DNA of 64,000 nucleotides, from positions 307,001 through 371,000 of the forward strand of contig CAUYUJ010007446.1 of assembly GCA_963575745.1 (NCBI GenBank), in the 5' to 3' direction. Source of the DNA: Prorocentrum cordatum (Eukaryota; Sar; Dinophyceae; Prorocentrales; Prorocentraceae). Positions 9,401 through 18,500 of this stretch are shown one piece after another (positions within the stretch are counted from its first letter, which is position 1; each line of letters begins with the position of its first letter). The translations under genes and the position numbers were made by a program. Below the pieces are notes generated by a model. The model did not search any database and was not told the DNA's origin. It saw only the letters and a list, made by a program, of their open reading frames with translations.

Positions 9401-10621
9401 TACATCGGATGGTGCACTCAGACCATTGTTGTAATAGTTTTGCGTATCCGTAACGCTGTCCTCGGTGTATTGTCCCAGAACTGCACTGCCAATTTTGGAC
9501 CAATCGTTGTGAATCATCATCCACTCCGTCTTCAGTATCATTGTAGTAAAGTTTGATGGTGGACATTTGCGGTCTGATCCTGGGATCGTCGCATTCAAAT
9601 GATCATGTAGTCCACGAACACTATCTTGTACTGAAGGATTACGATTGAAAAGGCTGGAAATCATACACATAGCACGCATGAATGATAGCCACGGCGTAGC
9701 TGTGAACGTGTTGTACTCATAGTTGGCGTTGCCGCCGACGGATCCACTCTCGGTGCTGGCCCATTTCTTAGCCTCGACGGACGCGAAGCGGGCAAGTTCA
9801 CGGATAGAAGACTCGTCGGGCACGCGGAGATCAAATTCTCCGCTCCGGTCGGCACGCCGTTGATGTATGTATATGTAACCATCTTCGGGATCACGAGGAC
9901 GACCAGTTTGAGCGTGGTACGCAAAGCCCACGCGGTCATCGTCCCTGGCGTTCGGGTCGTACTCCTTGTCGTAGCCGATGGGCCAGCCGACGAAGTTGAG
10001 CGGCTGTGCCTGATCCATCTCGTGGATGGAGGGGTCGGGATTAGAACCGATCTCACTTATGTTCGCCTCGCAAGCGGCAAATAGGATGCTTGTAAGCTTG
10101 GTAGCTCGAGTCGTAAAATTGCTGCGGTGTGAACGAATAATTAATGTCCTAACTCTCTCTGCATCTCGTTGCGGTGAGGGAGGATGGCGAGGATGTCTAC
10201 CGTGCGGTGAACGTGCGCGTGAACGAGGTGTGCGCGACGCAGTATCTGCGGCTGGTACGCCATAGTGGTACATGCATGCACATAGTCCCTCATGGTTAGC
10301 TTGCCCAACACACTGAAATCCGCATTCTGATCCTACCTCGCCCCATCTTTCTTTTTCCGTCAGCAATATCTTGCATATATCTGGGCATCCATTCAATTTA
10401 GGAGGTTCCGCTTCATGAGGTAAACCGTCGGGCCTCCGAGGCCCTCGTATCGGCGGACATTGTATCGGAGTAACAGGAAAAATAAGCGAGTGTTCCAAGA
10501 GGTCCTTCCAAAGGTCTGCTTTCTTGGTCTCGAAATGTTTGGTCATCATATCTGCGATCTGCTCTTTTGTTCCTACATATTTAAGCTCGATATGTTCAAT
10601 TTGCATGTTTCGCATATCCAA
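5900..10621 (-). CDS. large accessory protein of the copia element, downstream of RNase H (unknown)
   Basis: 1573 codons. The first 30 residues are the end of RNase H (IELKYVGTKEQIADMMTKHF, the copia C-terminal signature), so this frame continues pol after a -1 shift near 10612-10620 rather than being an independent gene; the apparent start is a TTG. Next comes a Cys/His cluster (CGFQCVGQANHEGLCACMYH, residues about 73-92), an Arg/Pro-rich linker, and about 1,250 residues with no family I recognise, including an acidic Pro/Glu-rich hinge. Near residue 1405 it reaches LRHE, the start of the Tpt1/KptA domain. From about 6390 downward the coding signal moves to another frame, so residues beyond about 1415 here are probably not real protein. 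Confidence 0.6.
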   Translation of the reverse strand: MDMRNMQIEHIELKYVGTKEQIADMMTKHFETKKADLWKDLLEHSLIFPVTPIQCPPIRGPRRPDGLPHEAEPPKLNGCPDICKILLTEKERWGEVGSECGFQCVGQANHEGLCACMYHYGVPAADTASRTPRSRARSPHGRHPRHPPSPQRDAERVRTLIIRSHRSNFTTRATKLTSILFAACEANISEIGSNPDPSIHEMDQAQPLNFVGWPIGYDKEYDPNARDDDRVGFAYHAQTGRPRDPEDGYIYIHQRRADRSGEFDLRVPDESSIRELARFASVEAKKWASTESGSVGGNANYEYNTFTATPWLSFMRAMCMISSLFNRNPSVQDSVRGLHDHLNATIPGSDRKCPPSNFTTMILKTEWMMIHNDWSKIGSAVLGQYTEDSVTDTQNYYNNGLSAPSDVYQNGLVTPCYAPKIDRAMAKLPTRPPGIARTSDTSGHIGHIVEDNLVTNTRAFSDLTQTKKFRRKLTTWLTARGGFGSIGSNSKTVATPSDHPNGWVAILDDPQETERTYRWTPYNEGNDFFGDAADHMGSNDPGMTPGNDVDPFELDHAKYSAFCGGRLVSTLLSDNGWHSLVQEDLGLLLHHAFGPSGHAYKWTNLYTDSTWIMHPNKGAKGAKHKKYPTFGIDELNAAQKRIDLAKASNTALVPLFMPCLNRAEYMGGATFEHLSTMIRDDIMMWAFSFGNYREWFRQNDTPIGQDCVLLPEAGYEGVRYGMEELRKQRFEKEESRINALLNNQFENALEQRNMIRKIREARGLMFQSDNASIKKWRELNETIWEYWANDFPSSIKQRHYHRGLNAMVVWSANDIACANPGQNTIDMRRHHSRAPTNVHELQKMECEGGVPTLMPVHVLVDVSRFVDVMQYFRCPTVMGPGKAAQWGVHPNFDHHASDLITIMQNRGITVLPSDHWVDTYDRVTPQAWHAKQNNHNMAMFTTQFCDAVCYRNFCALIQSLPSQPYPFRPPLLTSVTDNQAYTQAKEIMAALDFREKLTNEWKRDLSLTTLMTQTANEMAHCAWMASCAEGTLPASLPAETGDTTEPTPGRSTRTPATDPSDPDQTLPDNDPWVMAYNDLFQYLMLLIKEYPGAWASWHSLEKDELLEPKIVKTVEDAHAVTWVVFEQFLRQIKELDGDDNATKSRLIAEENRLSSHRIGPAAENEKNIEACKTFFEQNALDRVALGHDPNVPTSVWRAADDTAQPAPPGPLPDPLQPGPQSIKASQPSTPEPKAEQQPADQLPKAEAVPIPDDGTDLEAMELEATPAEEEPSPHEMNILSWQDSCERSMHEDTSKLGIFDNSCTIREWKVQYGVKDEHPYMCPMLRGTKATNGFACIEDREWFEQLLHDDSVIAHAPDIAQSGCFPEWKWIPLPHYDDVRYGPELIDEEWLGTNKYMSKDITTMLRHEIHYKKFWINQFMTDVLISGIKQQRMIGRFQAIGNHLKKWLNGNSEIAKKDTMDHPWKRQWHISRKTVKMMDTPIGTTTIRYSSFVRSRSILTRSKTESRYTPSRFLTEVTPALLTGTALLLFGASVVTVVSTHLQSHGTWDGRAYSGQISNISIMEQHPAPGRTY

Positions 10622-13600
10622 TCCAGATTGATACGATGAGTACGATGAAGATGACGAAGTGCTGGTGTACGTCCCTTTTGGACAATTTTGATAACGGCCT
10701 GGTTATCCTCCAGGACGATGAGTCGTACTTTCGGTGCACTGATCTCTGGAGCTGGCTCTGGATCCACGTGTAGTACGGTACCTTCATGGGATATTGTACG
10801 TCTCTTTGGAGTCGTAGGTAAATCCGTATTTAGCGGTAGTTGCCTACGGCTAGGAGAAGATCCCCGAGTAGGGGGTGCCTTGCGAGGCGATGGTTTACGC
10901 TTCTTTTTGGCTGCCAATGTAGGACCAATCGCCGGGTCAACGTGTCGATGGCAACTCAGGCATGTATTCTTCTCTTTGCATGTTTTGGCAACTCCCACCA
11001 CGGCTTCCCAGAATGATAGTAGTGGTAACCCTTCCAGTCGTAGTGCGGAATCGAGAGCAACGATCTCCGATTCAGTAGATGAATGTGAAACAACCGTTTG
11101 TTTCTTACATACAGCGTTTACTGGAAAGAACGTATTGGGTCCAACAAGCGCAGCAAAAACACCGGTAGTGGATTTGGAGGATGTAATGCAATCAGCGAAC
11201 GAGGCGTCAGTGAAGAGCATGATGGATAACTTGTCTGATGAATCGCCTATCCATCCATGTAAGCAATGTGTACGCGTCGTTTTGATGTAGCATATCAACC
11301 GATGTATTCCATTTGGTAATTTCTTCAGGATCTTCATTAGTACACTTGCCGCGTCCTGGCCGAGAACGCCCTCGTCTGAATAGTCGGACTCAGTGAAGGA
11401 GGTGTCCTCGATGCCAGGAGTCTCTGCGTCGGGTAGATCATGGTATGTGGCGGGTATGGTATTGGTAGAATTTGTGTCGATCGATTTTGCTGGGCTGGAT
11501 GATCTTGTCCGTGCGTTGAGCACACTAGTAGGTCTGGCGACCGACCCGGAGGAGGATGGCGATTTGGATCGCGAAGCCCTCGGCGAGTCGGATCGTTTCC
11601 GACGTGACCCTGTTCCCTGGGTGCGCTTGGAGGCGCATTCCAGGTACCGCTCAATGCACTGATCTGTAAAACCAAGCATGTCATGTCGAATGCCACGAAC
11701 GTGTTTTGCCGTATTGTATTCTTTCTCGTTGTGTGCAGGTAGCATAGGGCGTATTGTGGACATTCTTTTGTCGAAGATGCTCTGCGGTACGTCATATGCT
11801 TGTTGTCCACAACCCAAATATTGTGAGTATGGAGTAGGTGGATCCAAATCGATACCGCTTTTACGAATATAATCCCAGCCAGTCTGTAGATTATGAGCTG
11901 GGCCGGCCAATTTGAAATCGTCCACATATACTGAAAGTATCAGTCCCAGTTTGTTGTGTCTCCATACACATTCCCATCCTGAAATAGGCTCGAAACCGAC
12001 GCTTTCCAAGCATGTACGGCATTTTCGTTCCCAAAAGACACCTGCAAGAGGGTGTCCGTATAGTGCCAATCGCAATCGGCACACTGGGTTATTGTATTTT
12101 GACCATGATGTCGGTTGTCGCCATTTAGGTATAGTAATCCAAGTATCAACTGGATCAATTCGTCCGTCGCCGTATAATAATGCCTGCGTGTAAGCTCCAG
12201 GTGCGTCACTTTGCTCCCCCGCATATTGCGGTAATAATGCAGTAGCATCGCAAAGTTTGGAAGCCTCTATATGCGAAGCACTGGAAGCGGCGTCGGCGAA
12301 TATGGCGGCCAAACCAGTTTCATCTTTGCCTGTATTGCCCTGAACCACCACTCTGCCCTTGAATTTACGTAGATCAGGAGGAAGTTCTTCATGTTTGACT
12401 GAAGATAATTCCAATATATTGAAGAAATGCACCTTTGTTCCATTGCGAATAGCTTGTGACTCAATGTCAGCTTTTTCTGCAACAGTCTCCAACATCCATG
12501 TTTGTTTCGTTTCCAATCTCTCGTATTCTTTTCGTAGGGCTTCTTGTGCACGTGGTTCTGCGGCAACTTCTTTCTTACTCAGGTTTCTGGTAACTAATGC
12601 TGGGCGTGACCATGTCGAATCTGGTATTTTATCTCTGTGTGCCGGCATGTAGTTGGTCTCACGTGGCATGGTTGGCATTGCTACCGACTGGGTGAACTTG
12701 CGTATGAGCGGGTTCAAAGTCCCAAAGTCGGTTCCTTCACTATCCACGAATACCAAAGCACGTTCTTCTCCATCGTGCTGTTGTGGTAGTTGACGGTAGT
12801 ATAGTACCGTGGTAATGTCACGTGGCCCACCAGGTAATTTGGCATACAGTATTTCTTTGTTTGTCACGCCTTTGACATTCTCGTCGCGGATGACGTCACC
12901 ATTGTCAGTGTCGTATGTAATCCGTCGTTCCACAGTATTCCATGTGGGTCCGCCTGATGTAGTAGTACGGAAATTGTTGACCTGTTTATCCTGTCTTGTC
13001 CACACTCTCAATGCAGCACGATCACGAATCTCACGGGCTCGTTTAACGTCGTTGGCGTAATCGATTTCTTTCTTTTGCTGTCCACGGGAAAGTGTTTTCC
13101 AATGCTCGGGAAGAACGTGATCAGGACGTGTAGTAGTCTGCACACGTGTCTCGCGTCCACGAACCACCATTTTGCCGTCTGGCGTTATTTTTGGAAGCTC
13201 ATAGAACTGAATCGTGCCTGTCCACGGCTCGCTCAGCTCCCTGTGGTCGTTGGCGCTAACACCATCCCAAACATCTCGGAAGTTACTTTCGCCCTCGAAA
13301 GTAGAAGTCGTTTTGAAATCTCGTGTCACGTCGAGTTGGTCAACAGGTACTGGTATATTCATGACGTCGTCCGTTGGGATGAATAGTTTCTTTCTTGGGG
13401 TACGAATGTGTCTGATTACGCAATATCCACGTTGTTCCCAGTAGTCTGGCTCCGGCGCTGGTGCAGCAATTTCAGAAGCCGATGTCTGGATATCAATAGC
13501 GTTATCTTCCGTCGTCATCATAGACGGATCATCCCATTCTTTAGGGTAAGAAAGTGGAGGATCAGGCATTGGCTTGTCACCCAAGGGGCGAGAAGTAGAT

Positions 13601-15342
13601 GCCTTCACCTCGTCGTGTGCCTCAGGGTTATGATGTCGTAGAGTACCATCTTTCACGGGGTAGGTGAACTTGCCATCGGGGATGATGATGTCTTTGACTC
13701 TGTGCACATGACACAGATCACCATCAGGGTTCTTGGCGTATGTAGCCGTGTCCAAAACAAGGTAGTCACCTGACCATCGTCCACCAGAGTGTAAGTGGTA
13801 TCCCATGAATAACCCTTCCCGAGTATTTTCTTTAAACTTTGCAGTCTCGTTGTTAATCTCGGGGTTGAGGCATTTCCAAAATATCCGAGCACCGAATGGT
13901 ATGCAGTGCCCAGGAAAGCTTTCGCCAAATCTTATTTCATGAGCTGTCTTTTCTGCATGCTCCTCGTTGAGGGCAGCGACGCCCGTGGATGTATGCACAA
14001 AGTTGTGTCCACAGCAAAAGGCTTGCATGGCCTCTTTCCACCATTCGTGTCCCAGACCAGACATATGTAACACAGCTCTGGTACCAAGGATGACAATTTT
14101 GACAACGCGCTCAATCAATCCATTTGTCTGTGGACGATGTGGCGTACTCGTGTCGTGTCTCCATCCCAATTGGCGGCAAGCTTTCTGAAGCTCTCCAGAA
14201 TTGTCTGTGTAGATATGCTTCACCTCATCGTTCGCGGCGATGAACTGTTGAAAGGATGCCTTTGTAGTAGCTGCGTCTTTGTGTAGCGCTGGGTAGGCCA
14301 TGAAGATGCCAGTATATCTGTCAAGGACAACAAGTGCATATTTGTCGCCATGTTTGTCCGCGGCATCGTCTTTGGCCAGTACGATATGGTCGGCAGTTAG
14401 AGCTTCACCGAACTTCTTCGGGACAAAAGCCTCGTAGGCGTTATCCTCTTCGGTGGGGTCTGCCGGTGGATGTGGTTTGTGCTGTCGTCTACACGGGGCA
14501 TTCTGTGCCATCGTACGAGAACAGATCTCACAGTCGGGATGTTTTGGGCTGTGAGTCATGTAATGCATCGGGTCGATCGGTTTCTTTTGTCTGTTGGGCA
14601 GAACTCGATCGTTGTCTGGATGCGTTCGTGTGGGTGTCTCTGTCGGTATGTCGTTGTCTGCTTGAGCTATATCGAACCCCCCGCATTGTGGAGGAGAACA
14701 CTGCATCTGAGACGTAGGCGAGTCGGTGGTCGTGTCCACGTTGGTCTCGTCTGTTCTTGTGTCGGGAGGTTCTTCGACCGTGATGGTCCGTGCTCCTCCT
14801 CCCTCTCCGACATGTGGTCTCTTGGGGCAGGTCCCTATGTGGGGTCGTAGCTCGTCTGCAGTGGTTGGTTGCTCTGTAGTTTTGCAGCACCAACAAGTGT
14901 CGTTACAGCGGGCGGATGAACGCTTTCGCTGACGACGGCGGGGCGCTGACGAAGTGCATAAACGTGGGGGTGGTATCCGTGTTAAGTCGTCGAGTCGTAA
15001 CTCTGGCACTCGATTGTTGACTGGAATATGATACCATTGGCCCCCCGGATCCTGAAGCATGTAGCCCAGCTCAGGATCCCAAAGCTGTCGAAAGCCATCA
15101 ACCTCGATCAGTTTTCCAACTGATAGTAATGATGGGCAGTCTGGTAAAGCAAGGGCTGAACTATGCAGTCCAACTTCGGGCAGCCGTATGTCGTAGTGCT
15201 CGTTGACGGTACGATCACCATTTGCAGTTTCCAGAATATGCTCTTCGCGAATAGATATGCGATCCGACTCGGTCTGCGTAAGTTCATGTTTTCCCTGAAT
15301 ATGATGGGCAGAACCACTGTCAAGAACCCAAGACCTTGTCAA
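10573..15342 (-). CDS. pol: copia Pol: protease, integrase, reverse transcriptase, RNase H
   Basis: 1589 codons. Aspartic protease VLDSGS (D8). Integrase zinc site H260, H264, C271, C274; catalytic triad D318 (TADHI), D380 (YTDNSGE), E411 (NGLIER). Reverse transcriptase: GRVVVQG (996-1002), D1046 (SDAPGAYTQAL), YVDD (1139-1142). RNase H: D1379 (LFTDASFAD), E1424/E1426 (STESEIVALD), D1546 (LEDNQAV). Protease, integrase, RT, RNase H is the copia order. Unusual: an Arg/Ser-rich insert of about 65 residues between RT and RNase H (1235-1300), and another basic Cys/Ser-rich insert of about 85 residues inside RNase H (1451-1538). RNase H is finished in another frame from 10621. The upstream end is the protease itself, reached from the Gag linker by a -1 shift; all catalytic residues are intact. 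Confidence 0.93.
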   Translation of the reverse strand: MTRSWVLDSGSAHHIQGKHELTQTESDRISIREEHILETANGDRTVNEHYDIRLPEVGLHSSALALPDCPSLLSVGKLIEVDGFRQLWDPELGYMLQDPGGQWYHIPVNNRVPELRLDDLTRIPPPRLCTSSAPRRRQRKRSSARCNDTCWCCKTTEQPTTADELRPHIGTCPKRPHVGEGGGARTITVEEPPDTRTDETNVDTTTDSPTSQMQCSPPQCGGFDIAQADNDIPTETPTRTHPDNDRVLPNRQKKPIDPMHYMTHSPKHPDCEICSRTMAQNAPCRRQHKPHPPADPTEEDNAYEAFVPKKFGEALTADHIVLAKDDAADKHGDKYALVVLDRYTGIFMAYPALHKDAATTKASFQQFIAANDEVKHIYTDNSGELQKACRQLGWRHDTSTPHRPQTNGLIERVVKIVILGTRAVLHMSGLGHEWWKEAMQAFCCGHNFVHTSTGVAALNEEHAEKTAHEIRFGESFPGHCIPFGARIFWKCLNPEINNETAKFKENTREGLFMGYHLHSGGRWSGDYLVLDTATYAKNPDGDLCHVHRVKDIIIPDGKFTYPVKDGTLRHHNPEAHDEVKASTSRPLGDKPMPDPPLSYPKEWDDPSMMTTEDNAIDIQTSASEIAAPAPEPDYWEQRGYCVIRHIRTPRKKLFIPTDDVMNIPVPVDQLDVTRDFKTTSTFEGESNFRDVWDGVSANDHRELSEPWTGTIQFYELPKITPDGKMVVRGRETRVQTTTRPDHVLPEHWKTLSRGQQKKEIDYANDVKRAREIRDRAALRVWTRQDKQVNNFRTTTSGGPTWNTVERRITYDTDNGDVIRDENVKGVTNKEILYAKLPGGPRDITTVLYYRQLPQQHDGEERALVFVDSEGTDFGTLNPLIRKFTQSVAMPTMPRETNYMPAHRDKIPDSTWSRPALVTRNLSKKEVAAEPRAQEALRKEYERLETKQTWMLETVAEKADIESQAIRNGTKVHFFNILELSSVKHEELPPDLRKFKGRVVVQGNTGKDETGLAAIFADAASSASHIEASKLCDATALLPQYAGEQSDAPGAYTQALLYGDGRIDPVDTWITIPKWRQPTSWSKYNNPVCRLRLALYGHPLAGVFWERKCRTCLESVGFEPISGWECVWRHNKLGLILSVYVDDFKLAGPAHNLQTGWDYIRKSGIDLDPPTPYSQYLGCGQQAYDVPQSIFDKRMSTIRPMLPAHNEKEYNTAKHVRGIRHDMLGFTDQCIERYLECASKRTQGTGSRRKRSDSPRASRSKSPSSSGSVARPTSVLNARTRSSSPAKSIDTNSTNTIPATYHDLPDAETPGIEDTSFTESDYSDEGVLGQDAASVLMKILKKLPNGIHRLICYIKTTRTHCLHGWIGDSSDKLSIMLFTDASFADCITSSKSTTGVFAALVGPNTFFPVNAVCKKQTVVSHSSTESEIVALDSALRLEGLPLLSFWEAVVGVAKTCKEKNTCLSCHRHVDPAIGPTLAAKKKRKPSPRKAPPTRGSSPSRRQLPLNTDLPTTPKRRTISHEGTVLHVDPEPAPEISAPKVRLIVLEDNQAVIKIVQKGRTPALRHLHRTHRINLDWICETCKLNISSLNM

Positions 15343-15540
15343 TGCTGCAGTCGAGCGTGGGTGTCGACTTGCTTTGTCGTTGTTGTCGTCTGGGCAGTCT
15401 TTGATGACTGCTTGACAGTGTCGTCATGCTTTCGGATCGCAGTTGGTGTGGCCACCGACTCTTTGTTGTGTCGGTAGTCGTACAGTTCGTCGTACCATAG
15501 TTGTGCCTCTTTTTGACATTCTCGTAAGGCCTCTGCACTA
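15339..15540 (-). CDS. Gag-protease linker, in a third frame
   Basis: The gag frame stops at 15538-15540 (TAG), and in that frame further stops follow before protease. The frame that stays open across the gap encodes a charged stretch (SAEALRECQKEAQLWYDEL and onward to ARLQH) whose stop overlaps the pol start. Going from gag to here needs a +1 shift near CAAAAATGG (about 15553-15561); going from here to protease needs a -1 shift near 15342. Gag and pol are in the same frame as each other, so two compensating indels would explain it as well as recoding. Confidence 0.55.
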
Positions 15541-18500
15541 TTCATCCCACCATTTTTGTGGTAATGGATCTGGTACTTTGACGATGTCACCCTCATTCGG
15601 CAGCTCTTTCCATCTGTCCAGTCTGGCTCTGCCAGATATGGTATGGAAATAGTAGTCCACGTTGCGTACGTCGAAGCGTATCCGACGACGTATCTTGGTA
15701 GATGTCGCTGTGGCCTTAGTGTTGGCCATGAGGGTCTTGTCGCGGATGACGTAACTGCGGTCTGAACGGCGTGAATGTCTAAAGTTGGCAGGAGAACGTG
15801 CTCTAGTGTTGGGTGAACCACGGGACGATCCGCGGCTCGGATACCGCTTGCCACGTCCTTTGTCACTGCCATATGATCTATCACGGCCGCGTGGACTGCC
15901 GCGTCCGCCGCCACTATTGTCTCGTCCTCGGGAGGTAGATCTCGAAGATCTGTCGTAACGACTTCTCGATTGGCTGCGAGAGTCTTGGGACCTCCTGGAT
16001 GTCGAACGGGATCGGTCGTATTGGCGTCGGTTGTCACGTCCCTGTCGTGAATCGCTAGCGTAGCGAAACCCCCCGCGTTGTGAAGACCGTTGGCTTCCTG
16101 ATCCGCGGGATGGCGATCGGCCACGGCTGTCCTGGCTGGAAGTCCGCGGTCGACTCGGGCTTCGTTCAGGAGTCTTTGCACCAGGTGCGAGATGAGCGTA
16201 TTTGCATTTGTCGCCTTTTGTGCACTTGTTCTGTGCGAAATCCTTGCACTGTGCGACGTGCGGGTAGTTACACTTATCACCTCTGGTACATGTGTTGCGC
16301 TTGGCAAAATCGAAGCAGAACGGCCTTGATGCTGGCTTCTTGTGATTCGCAGGAAAGGACATGCTACGGCGGGGGTTGCCACCAGCCGTTGATGTTCTGG
16401 AAGATTTGTTGTTCTTCCAATCCCTTGAATATGTATGTAAAGCCTTGCACCGTTCACCATTGCGACAATTGCCTTTCTTCCACGCAACGCACACGTTGAC
16501 CTGAGATCGTGTCTCGTGTTCGTACCGTAGCTTGTTTTGATTCTTCTCCAATTGTTTAATTTCCAGTATGTCCAGGACACGCTGTCGAAGCCAACCGTAG
16601 GTACGATTCGGGTCGCTCATCTTCATGCGCTGGTACTCGTACATGTCTTGTTTCATCCATGCATGTCTACGAATCTGTGTGCGAAATAGCGATTCCAATA
16701 TCTTTGGATCGGGTACTTCTCGGCATTCCAAGAGTAAGGCGTCCCAATCGGTAATGAAACGTTGCAAATCTTCGTCTCTCATCCTCAGTTCTTTAAGGCG
16801 CTCGAAATCGTGCAGGTCGTCGTCGACGTCTGTCACTTTGTAGGACTGTAGGATATGCCAGTATATCTGGCGTCCTTTGAGCATGCGTCCTGCTTTGTGC
16901 TCTCTGGTCTCGATGAGCCTGATTTGGTAGCGTAAGTCTGAGGATAAGATGTCGCTCAGAGCGGTTGCGAGTTTGCAATCGATGCTCTCAAAGTCTCCAC
17001 TGTCTTGTAAATCCTCGAATGTACATTCGGGCTGTTCTGCCACGCATAGGAAGGCGTATGCTTTGGATGGTCGCCCTGAGGCGGCCCCGAAGTTCTTTCG
17101 CACTCTTTGCTGCCATTCCAGCAGCTGCGTGATCTTAGGCAAGACAGGTACTCGAACGGTGTCTGACTCCTTGATAGGCGTCGTTGTATGTACCGACACC
17201 GCAGACACTGGTTGTGAGGGTATCGGTGCACCGTCGATGGTTGGTTCTGTGCGCACAGGAGACACATGTCGTGTCTGTGCAGAAACTGCCGCGGAGGCTG
17301 CTCCTGGAGATGTACGTCGTTGTTGTCCTGCTGAAGCTTGTGGTGCTTCGGCGGACACTGCCGTCGGCCTGTGCGGGTCGGCTGCAGGTCGAAGGTGAAT
17401 GTTGGTGTCGTTAGTGTGGTCGATCAGCTGATTCGTCCAGCTCGTCATGTCTTCTTGTATTTGACCCACCTTTTGGCGTGTATACTCATCAGTATCCCGA
17501 GACCGTTGGGAATACCGATCAAGCCGATGCTCGCATGCTCGGAGACGGGCGCTTTGTGCCTCCACCTCGCTTTCCAGACGTGCGAGATAACTCTCAACAC
17601 GTACCTTCTCAGTATCTCTTTCATGAATAACCTGGGAGAGCTCTAACTGCGTGTGGTCCGCCGCCTTCTCAACCTCCTGCAACCTGTCAGTGAGGCGGGC
17701 GAGATCGTAAACCGTGGGAGGAGAATCCAGCTGATCAGTCTGGGCCCGTCCGACACGCAGCTCTGCCAGGGCGTCCTGTACACCAGGGAAACGCTGCTCT
17801 ATGTCAGAGATCCGGTTAGCGAGTGGCTGCACGACAGCGTTGGTCGCATCAAGCCTTTGAGTGATGACTCTCTCAGTACGCTGCAACATGTCGATCAGGT
17901 TTGACGAGTTTGTGTGTGCTTCGGTACGAAGCGTCGCCGTAGTGTGGTCTAGGTAAGATCGAAGATCATTGATCTGAGACTGAACGTCGCCGAGGTCTGT
18001 GGCCTCGGTTGGGGTTGGTCGGTTACGGAGCTGGTCGTGGATCTCATCGTGCAAAATCCTGACCGCAGAAATGCCTGTGTCGCGTACGATCACAAGTTGT
18101 TGCTCCATCTGCGCGAGATAGTTGCGCAGGTTCTCGACCATCGCCGTTCGTTCACCTGAGTGTGACACCTCACGATCAACCTGGTACTGCAGTTCTCCTA
18201 TGATGCGTCTATCTTCGGCGATCCTGGAATCGATGATCCCTAAGGCGCCGTCAAGATCGCGGCGTATGGCTGCAGTATCAGTGGCGTTCGTCTGAACGCT
18301 CTGTAGTAGTCCAGAGTATTGGCTGGACACGAAGGTTTCAACCTGGTCTCTGAGCTCAGCTATGTCACCTGCGGCGGACGTCTCCGCCAGCTGGTCGTCT
18401 GAGATGGAGAGGTGGGGAGCGTCAGCTTCCCTGTGTCCCCTGTCGCGGGGAGTGCATGGCCTCTGAGAGGCAGTACGCGAGCTCGACCTGCGCTCGCCGT

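Noticed and set aside
10688-11290. 200-codon plus-strand frame opposite RNase H
   Set aside because: Antisense shadow of a gene with intact catalytic motifs on the minus strand.
15339-16580. 413-codon minus-strand frame overlapping Gag
   Set aside because: Only its last 70 codons (15339-15540) look like protein. The rest is the alternative frame of the Gag finger and RS region.
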